Below, piece by piece: positions 57,356 to 64,000 of a stretch of 64,000 nucleotides of DNA. Below the pieces are notes generated by a model that did no database searches, was not told the DNA's origin, and saw only the letters and a list, made by a program, of their open reading frames with translations. The position numbers were made by a program, and so were the translations under genes. Source of the stretch: Typhlomys cinereus (taxonomy: Eukaryota > Chordata > Mammalia > Rodentia > Platacanthomyidae). Each line of letters starts with the position of its first letter. Positions within the stretch are counted from its first letter, which is position 1. The DNA lies in contig JALPQD010000248.1 in NCBI GenBank assembly GCA_023101885.1, positions 1,017,423 to 1,081,422 on the forward strand. Direction: 5' to 3'.

Positions 57356-57402
<47 letters not shown>
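57116..57402. repeat. Long homopyrimidine tract: (TTCC)n then (CT)n
   Basis: Nearly 290 bases are almost only C and T on the plus strand. Irregular T/C sequence at 57116-57245 is followed by (CCTT)n to about 57355 and (CT)n at 57361-57402. Ser/Phe/Leu-only frames and the minus-strand Arg/Lys/Glu/Gly frames are translations of the repeat. Confidence 0.95.
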
Positions 57403-57405
<3 letters not shown>

Positions 57406-58368
57406 AAAATTTGGAGTAAATCCCCTGATATAAGCTTCAAAGTACCCTAAAGAAATATCAGATTAATGTGCTTCAAATTTTTATAACCTGTGTACTGTAT
57501 TGTCTATTAGAACATTATTAGGCAATAAGAGGAAGCATGATAGATATGCTTAGGGGCAGAGGTCTTTTATAGGAATTCCAGGATAAGACTGAATCTGCAT
57601 GACTTGTGACTGGGGAAGTGGGTTCAAACCACATGTCCTCATCCCAGCAACGAACCCTAGCTGCTGAAGTAAATGTAGAAAAAAAAAAAAAAGGCACTAG
57701 TGTCTATGGGCTTTCTATTTAAGGGATAAATGTAATGTAGAACTTACTCTGTAAGAAACAAAAGCTTGGTTCTGCAGAGCTACTAGGTACATAGCACTCT
57801 ACAGTGTGACCTGTGATCTCTCACTCCCAATTCCATCATGTGTCTATACAATCTTTTACAACAAAGAAGAAGATTGTTCTCTCTATTTCTCATTTCAAAG
57901 AAGAGTCATGTTACTGTAAATCAGCATTGAAAATCCCAGTTACAAAGATTTCATTCATTGCTTCATCATCTGTTCTCTAGTCAGGGACATCAACCTTCAT
58001 TTTAAATCCAATTATTCGTTCCTCTCTTTCAAGCAAAAATATCTATGACTTTCTTGCTATACTAACGGGGATTAGAATGATGGCCAATCCATATACTTTT
58101 TAATTAGATAAAGCGCCAGGATCCAGACTGCCATTTTCCTTGAGTGATACTGTTTGACAACTGAATCAGTGTTCTGAGTGCCATTCTATATGTGCATGAG
58201 ATGTCATACTGAAACCCATTTGTAGACTGCTAACACATTTTTTTCAGAGTTTGAAAGAATAAAAATGGTTTATACATCTTTGAGTTAAAGAATAAACACT
58301 ACTTTGTCTGCCTAAAAATAGACCAACAATTTGCTAGTAGAGTATACGTGGAAGCGTTGAGCATTTGG

Positions 58369-58370
<2 letters not shown>
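57403..58370. other. AT-rich sequence, possible short SINE remnant
   Basis: Around 57600-57690, GGGTTCAAACCACATGTCC followed by an A run may be a decayed SINE end. The rest has no recognisable feature. Confidence 0.35.
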
Positions 58371-58423
<53 letters not shown>

Positions 58424-58765
58424 TTGTGTGGTATACATGTGTGTATTTGTGTGTTTACATTTAGACAAGCATATGCATATGTGTAAAGATGGCACGCAGT
58501 ATGTGTTTGTGTGCATGTTTATGTGCAAGCTAGAGTTTGATGTAGAGGGTCTTTCTTGATTAAATTTCCATTATACTTATTGAGACAGGATCTCTCTTTT
58601 GTACACATAACTGACCGGTTTAGCTAGTCAACAACCAGCTTGTGCTGGTGATGCCCCTTGACCTCCTGAGAGCTGGAATAGTAGGGTACACCCCCTGCCC
58701 AACTGACAGTAACTTGGGTACTAAGATCTAGATTAGGGTTCTCAAGTTTGTGTGGTAATTTCTTT
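58371..58765 (-). repeat. B4-like SINE with (TG)n tract
   Basis: A (TG)n tract (58373-58419) is followed by TG-rich sequence, TTGAGACAGGATCTCTC (complement of the B1-derived 3' part), CAACCAGCTTGTGCTGGTGATGCC and GAGAGCTGGAATAGTAGGG. The right-hand ID-like head is poorly preserved. The frames across the TG tract are not genes. Confidence 0.55.
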
Positions 58766-59070
58766 ACTGACTGACTCATGGAGAGGCTGCTAAGCCTCTA
58801 GCTTAGACACCTAGATTCTAATGGCCAAGTTGCAACCCCCAAAATGATTGATACATAAGTAGTTCATCTGACAGGCAGTTTGTAAGTGCTACCTACCACT
58901 ACACCAATCCTGTCGCAAATAGTAATCCTTGGCTTTTTAGTATGGTAGCTGAGGTTCTCCTTTAGGTTTTTCTTCGCCTTTCATGGAGCCGTCCGCGCAG
59001 AACAAAAGGAATGGCATCACTGTAGTTCTTTCTAGAACTATCCATTTTCACAAAACATTTATAGCATCGT

Positions 59071-59447
59071 TGTCATGGTTTAAATGTGCATTGCTCTCCC
59101 CTCCCCGGGCTCATTTGTTTGGATCCTTGCTGGTATTAATGTTTGGGAAAGTCCTCCAAACTTCAGGAAGGCAGACCCTTGCTGGAGGAAGGCATGTCAA
59201 GTGGGTGGTCTTTGAGATAAGGCGTTTCGGCTGTGCTTCCGCCGTTTGGCAATTTGTTCTTGTTTTCTTCTTCCATGATGAGAGTTGTGACCTACACTGA
59301 CCTTCCCTCCCACTTTGAGCCACGCCTTTTGCTCTCTGATCCCCGCAGTATCATCTCTGAAGCCTCAGGTCAAACGCATTTATTTACCTTTCTCCTGTAT
59401 GTTGCGTGTTAATGTTGTCTCATGGCAGCCAAAGAAAAGTAGCGACA
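59071..59447 (+). mobile_element. MaLR-type LTR
   Basis: It starts TGTCATGGTTTAAATGTGCA, runs through GGATCCTTGCTGG, TTGCTGGAGGAAGGCATGTC, and ends with GCAGCCAAAGAAAAGTAGCGACA, in the order of rodent MaLR LTRs. It is more diverged than the 49.6 kb copy. The 105-codon open frame inside it is incidental. Confidence 0.65.
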
Positions 59448-59559
59448 TCAATCGATTTCAAGATGAGGAAATTTTTGTCGCACTTACTCTTGTTGCGACA
59501 CTTCATTTTGACCCAATCTGCTTAGAGAAGAAAGGGTTATGTATTTGGTTTAAAGTTCC

Positions 59560-59839
59560 TGAGGGAATATAGTCCATTTATGGCAGAAATCACATGGAGG
59601 AAACAGTGGCCAACAGTTAAAGCAAGAGGCTCATCAGAAGTAGATGTCGGAAGACAGAAAGAAAAAAAAAAAAGGAAGCAGGGCTTCACTCTCAAGTCTT
59701 AGGTTATATGCCCCATGAGGTGCCTTCCTCTAGCAAGGTCTTATCTCTTGAAGATGCCACAATTTTCCAAAATACCAGCACCAGCTAAGGATTCAAACAC
59801 ATAAGCTTGCGCGGAACAAGTCACATTCATACCATGACA
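59560..59839 (-). mobile_element. MaLR-type LTR, minus strand, partial
   Basis: The right end is the complement of TGTCATGGTATGAATGTGAC, a MaLR LTR start, followed leftward by complements of TTGAATCCTTAGCTGGTGC and AAGATAAGACCTTGC. It lies in opposite orientation to, and 112 bp from, the MaLR-type LTR at 59071-59447. Confidence 0.6.
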
Positions 59840-60660
59840 GTGATAAAAAGTGGAAATTCAAAAATAATGGTGACTTCTGGAGAGGGTCATCTACTTTCAT
59901 TCTGTAGCTGATTGATCAGAGTTTTCCATTACAAACAATTGAATTTGACACACGTCATTGATTACATGTATAAAAATGGACTGTTGAAGACTAGTCCTAT
60001 TTACCTTGTAATGTGACATTGCCATAGCAGGCCAATTAAATCAAGTCTGATGATTTTTGATATATTACTATGTGCCGTCATGTGAGAACCACCCTCTAAG
60101 TTCAGTATCGTTAGAATCTTTTTATGTAAAGGACTGAAACAATGTTGTGTGGAATACCATTTCTTATAATGAATGGAGCAGGCCTCCCTGTTACAGACAT
60201 TGGCAGTGAATCCTGGTATTAATTCAAAGATGTGAAGCTTTTGTCTTTGCCAAAGTGCATTTAGTTTAATGCACTTGGATGCTTCATAGATCGATGCCTC
60301 GTTTCTCTGAAGAATGACATCACGTTAAGTTTATTCGACAGTAGCGTTAGCACATCTTAAGGTATAAGAATGCTAGAGAAGAGTCAGTAATAGCACACAC
60401 CTTAAGGTAAGTATTACCATGCTTTCAGTTTTTGGGACATGCATCTGTGGTGAATAATGTCTGCTTATAGTTAATAAGATGAAAAGAGGGAGAGATCTTG
60501 AAATTTGCCCTAGTTGCATGGTTTTGTTTGTGCACCTACTATTCTTACAGTTTGATTCTTACTTTTGTAATCTTGTATTCTTAACCATCTTATCTGATAA
60601 AATAATGTATAGTCTTTGTCCTTCCCTCAAGGATCAGGGTATGACTAAGAAATTTTAAAA
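59840..60660. other. AT-rich sequence, no supported feature
   Basis: Nothing recognisable. Confidence 0.45.
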
Positions 60661-60664
60661 AATG

Positions 60665-60885
60665 AAATATTATTTTATTTATTTAGTTCACACACACATA
60701 TATGGAGAGAGAGAAAGAGAGGAGGCACACATATTATGCATCATGGTACACTGAGGGAAGTCACAGGACAACCTCAGGAATCAGTTCTCTCTTTCAACCA
60801 TGGGGCATGCCGGGGATTGTACACTGGGCTCTAGGATTTTGAACAGTAGCCTTACTTGCTGAATTATCTCTCCAGGCCCAAGAAA
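60665..60885 (-). repeat. B2/B3-like SINE, minus strand
   Basis: A T-rich and CA-containing left end is followed by AGTCACAGGACAACCTCAGG, ATCAGTTCTCTCTTTCAACCATGGGG and a right end CTTGCTGAATTATCTCTCCAGGCCC, the complement of a B2-superfamily head. It is diverged. Confidence 0.6.
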
Positions 60886-63070
60886 CTTCTTACTCTAATC
60901 AATGATTTCACTTCATCGCTTCTGGGCCGACCTCTAAGATGGAATTTAACAAGATGGGAGCGCTTTCCTCCTGAGCACTGCTTCTCAGAGAGTCAGGCAG
61001 AGCCACTTCCTCTCTAATGAAAGGACTCCCTGTGAAATGACAGAAATGAGGGAGAAGCAACGGAAACAGAGAACACAAGGATTTACGTTTCCTCACTATT
61101 TTGGGCCTGCGCAAAGGCAGCCTCATGAACTCAGTTTGCCTACACTGTCACATGACTGGGCGACTCTGATAAGACTTAAGGATGAGGCTCTTGCTATGCA
61201 ATGATTAGCATTTTCGTTTACTGGAGGTTGGAGTGTGAATGGAGTCCTTGGGGATTCCCTCAGTCTATGTGGTTGCTGGAAATGGGTTTGCTGAGAACGT
61301 TTTACTTGGAATTTTTTTGCTGACGTTTCATGCAGTTCACTGTTTTCCTGACTGCAGAAGTAGATAAGAAAAAAAAATCAGTGGAAGAAATAAAAAGAAA
61401 AATAGTCTGAATCTAAATGTCTGCAACATCTTTGTTTGGGTAGCTCAGTACACCAAGGGGATGAAGTTTTCTGTCCTCCCCTTTGTTCTCAGATATGTCT
61501 GTGTGATGACAATTTAAAGATGTCAAGATGTCACAAGTCTGTTTATCACAGACTACATATTACACCCAAAAGGGATGAGAATGAGCAATGGCAAAAAAAC
61601 ACCTTTGCAGGGCAGAGCGTTCTCACTGGATGAGCGCGGACAGTGGTCATAGAAACCATTGTGCATATACACACTGTGCTGATGAGGCAGGTTTGATGTT
61701 AGGAGTATCTTGTCTGTCACATACAGTGTTGTTGAGGATATTTTCCTGTCCAGGTGATTCACCAGCCTGTTAAGATCAACTCCGCCAGGATTAGATACGG
61801 TCTTGTTCTTTTCTGAAAACCTCTTGCTAGGCAGGACTCTTAACAGGTTTAGTGGTGTGAGGATTTAAGTGAGAAGTGAAAGATGTCACATCTACCCTTG
61901 TATTGGCACAGATATATCTGAGTTCCTTTTTCTCTGGTCAGTCATCAGAATCTTATAATTTCAGTACTTGGTTCCAAGCTGCTCATTAAGATGGAAGGGT
62001 CTATTTCCAGTGTCCTTCAAGCGTGCTGATAACTAACTAGTTACAGAACACTGAAGGACCCATTGTCTCATGAGCAACAGAATAGAAAAAGGCTGACATT
62101 TTTATTGTATTCAGGACTGCAGGTCTCATTAAAAGGAAAGGTGCTAACAGTCATAATTTCCTTTTGGTACTAAAAGAAAAAAAATCAATAAAAACATGCC
62201 ATCTTCTGTGTCAAAATAGATTAGTTCATATCAGTAACATAAAAGCTTGTATTCGCAACACCTAAATACAGGAGCGAAAACTCATCAAGATGTCAAGATG
62301 AAATAGTTACAATACAGATAAGTCATAAATGGAATTAATGCATACTTTCACAGTAAATCATTAAGTCGAAATGGAGATCGGACTAAGCAGGAGCAAGAGT
62401 TACAGTGTACTTTTAGAGACACAGAAATATAATTTCCCCATGTATAATATTCCTGTTGTTATGAAAAGCTTTCTTATGCATTTTTAATTGTATTACTTGT
62501 GAGTATTTATAGTGAGTTAAATAAAAGTGAGCAATATCTTACTTCTTGGAAATACTGTTAGATCTAACTTAGTGAGAGAATAAAGAATACCATAATCAGT
62601 ACTTTATGGTTAGGGTTTGTAGAAAATTATTTCTTAAGCAGTTTCTTGCTCAATAAAATGAATCAACTCCCTACAAAAGTGACTTTATATGCCTAGTTTG
62701 CATGTGAATCTTTACTTAATATGTATTATATAAATATCAAATTAGTATAGGCTTTCAGTAAACTCAATATTTCAGAATTTTAATATACCTGAGATAATAT
62801 CAACACATGTAACCTGTAATTTTATTTATTGACTTTTTTTCATGTGTTTCACACATACTATAAAATAAAGCAGAGAACAGGGCACCTTTAGCCATAATTT
62901 TTCTCAGTAAATGAAACTTAAATGTTAGACCTGTAGAACCAGCAATGAGAGGTATATAGATGCTGGCGACAATCATGAACAATTTAGAGAACAGAGAAAT
63001 ATGTATGAATTCACTTATAAGCAGATTGAATTTAAAATTATGGGCTCTCCTTTGGTTCTATTTTATTATG
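60886..63070. other. Unassigned sequence, no supported gene
   Basis: Open frames at 60908-61126, 61436-61633 and 61553-61762 have no recognisable domain. No repeat family could be named with confidence. Confidence 0.4.
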
Positions 63071-63210
63071 AGTGTGTGGTACGTGAAGGTATAGAAGAGG
63101 CGCTGTGTGTGCCTGTGGTAGCCTAAGGGTGACATGAAATTAAAACTTAGGTCCTTTTGCTTGATTTTGAGGCAAAGGTTAAATTCCTGAGCTATCTCTC
63201 CAACCCTCAA
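63071..63210 (-). repeat. SINE fragment, minus strand
   Basis: TGTGTGGTACGTGAAGG, GAAATTAAAACTTAGGTCC and TTCCTGAGCTATCTCTCCAACCC are the complement of a diverged tRNA-derived SINE head and body. Confidence 0.5.
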
Positions 63211-63289
63211 TAAAATTTCTTGAGATGTAGAAATTTCAGAGCTAAAGCAGAAGAGTCCCAAAAAGCCTAGAAAACTGGCTGAGCTAACT

Positions 63290-63361
63290 AATGAGCCATT
63301 GGTTAAATCAGATAAATAAGTAAATAATGAGCAATTAGTTAAATTGGATAAATAAGTAAAA
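63290..63361. repeat. Two-copy tandem repeat of about 36 bp
   Basis: Two adjacent units share AGCMATTRGTTAAAT, then GATAAATAAGTAAA, with a few substitutions between them. Confidence 0.75.
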
Positions 63362-63399
63362 CTATCCTGGGAAAATTAATATAAATGATCAGAGGTGAA

Positions 63400-64000
63400 G
63401 AGGATAGAAGGAGGAATAATGAGAGGAAAATTTTAAGGGGGATATAAAAGGATGGAGGTCAGGAGGAGATGGGGAAGTAAAAATTAACACTAAATATGTA
63501 AGTCATAGCCAGATGGAAAACTAATACATAACAAGTTTGCCACAAAATATGATCTTAAAAAAGTGTTAACCACACTCAGCCTAGAAGTCTATAATAGAGG
63601 ATCTCCTCACCCTGACAGAATTCAGCATAGGGCAATAGAAGAGCAGTGAAGAGGATAGCAATGGCTAGTCATTATGTAGCATGACTGTGAACCAGCAGAC
63701 CTCACCCAGAATCAGGTCAATCTAATCTCTCCCCATCTTAAGGCCTTGAGAACCTAGCAGAAGAGGGGAATGGGAAATTGTAAGACTCTAAAGATTATTG
63801 GAATCTTGGACAGGATTTTCCATTGAAGACAGGACTGCTGCATCTAGGAACTCACTGCAGTGAGACTTGTCCTTACCAGACCTGCAGAATGACTGACACA
63901 CCAACACGCCCCAAAGACTATCATGGAACTCAAGAGAGATAAAAACATACAGTAGAAACCATGGTGACTGAAGCTGGATGACTGAAGGGAAATGCCCCTG
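63400..64000 (+). mobile_element. Older L1 3' UTR, running off the window
   Basis: TCAATCTAATCTCTCCCCAT followed by CTTAAGGCCTTGAGAA and AGCAGAAGAGGGGAATGGGAAATTGTAAGA corresponds to the L1 3' UTR phrase at 26910-26970, but with many differences. Purine-rich sequence at 63390-63480 precedes it. The family is related to, and probably older than, the two long L1 copies. The 3' end lies beyond the right edge. Confidence 0.55.

Noticed and set aside
57079..57450. Ser/Phe/Leu-rich and Arg/Lys/Glu/Gly-rich long frames
   Set aside because: They are read from the homopyrimidine tract and carry only repeat periodicity. The same holds for 38063-38317.
1..64000. CRISPR arrays, operons, phage or bacterial mobile elements
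   Set aside because: Searched for regularly spaced repeats and bacterial gene organisation. All regular repeats found are microsatellites, and the retrotransposon content is mammalian.

Overview
The window looks like an AT-rich, gene-poor stretch of a myomorph rodent chromosome. I found no host protein-coding exon that I can defend, no tRNA or rRNA gene, and no bacterial-type features. What can be read is a dense layering of retrotransposons: two long LINE-1 (L1) copies and many L1 3'-end fragments, at least four well-preserved tRNA-derived SINEs, older SINEs resembling B4/B1/B2, LTRs resembling ERVL and MaLR elements, a U6 snRNA pseudogene and many microsatellites. The combination of B1, B4 (ID-B1), B2-type SINEs and MaLR/ERVL LTRs points to a muroid or dipodoid rodent. 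The youngest SINE has a B2-superfamily head but a body and tail unlike mouse or rat B2. I therefore favour a non-murid lineage, with jerboas and relatives (DIP-type SINEs) a guess from memory rather than a database match.

Layout. From 1 to 18.7 kb the sequence is mostly anonymous AT-rich DNA with scattered old repeats: an ERVL-type LTR (1.0-1.5 kb), a U6 pseudogene (2.6 kb), an L1 tail (4.25 kb), B4-like SINEs, an old L1 3' end (9.3-9.9 kb) and a 145-bp direct duplication (16.36 and 17.82 kb). From 18.7 to 37.1 kb lies an L1 cluster. A nearly full-length L1 (20142-27430), with a CpG-rich 5' UTR and a 16-bp target-site duplication (TSD), sits inside an older L1 tail. It was itself hit by a short L1 tail at the ORF2 start codon and by a SINE in ORF2. 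A second long L1 (31462-37129) has in-frame and catalytic defects. Between the two are a candidate minus-strand 3' UTR (28.03-29.15 kb) and a perfect 66-bp inverted repeat (30.88-31.20 kb).

From 37 to 64 kb, young SINEs (37.36, 44.35, 50.57 kb) alternate with solo ERVL/MaLR-type LTRs, long purine or pyrimidine tracts (38.05 and 57.12 kb), a GC-rich LTR-like promoter segment (47.6 kb) and an old L1 3' end that runs off the right edge.

Functionally, the elements relate as parasites and donors. The SINEs and short L1 tails carry A-rich 3' ends and TSDs typical of L1-driven target-primed reverse transcription, so L1 machinery probably mobilised them. Neither L1 copy here encodes intact proteins. 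I see no convincing undescribed system. The strongest unexplained structures are the 66-bp perfect inverted repeat, the 145-bp duplication, the in-frame ORF1 deletion of the second L1, and the CpG-bearing 3' UTR-like block.
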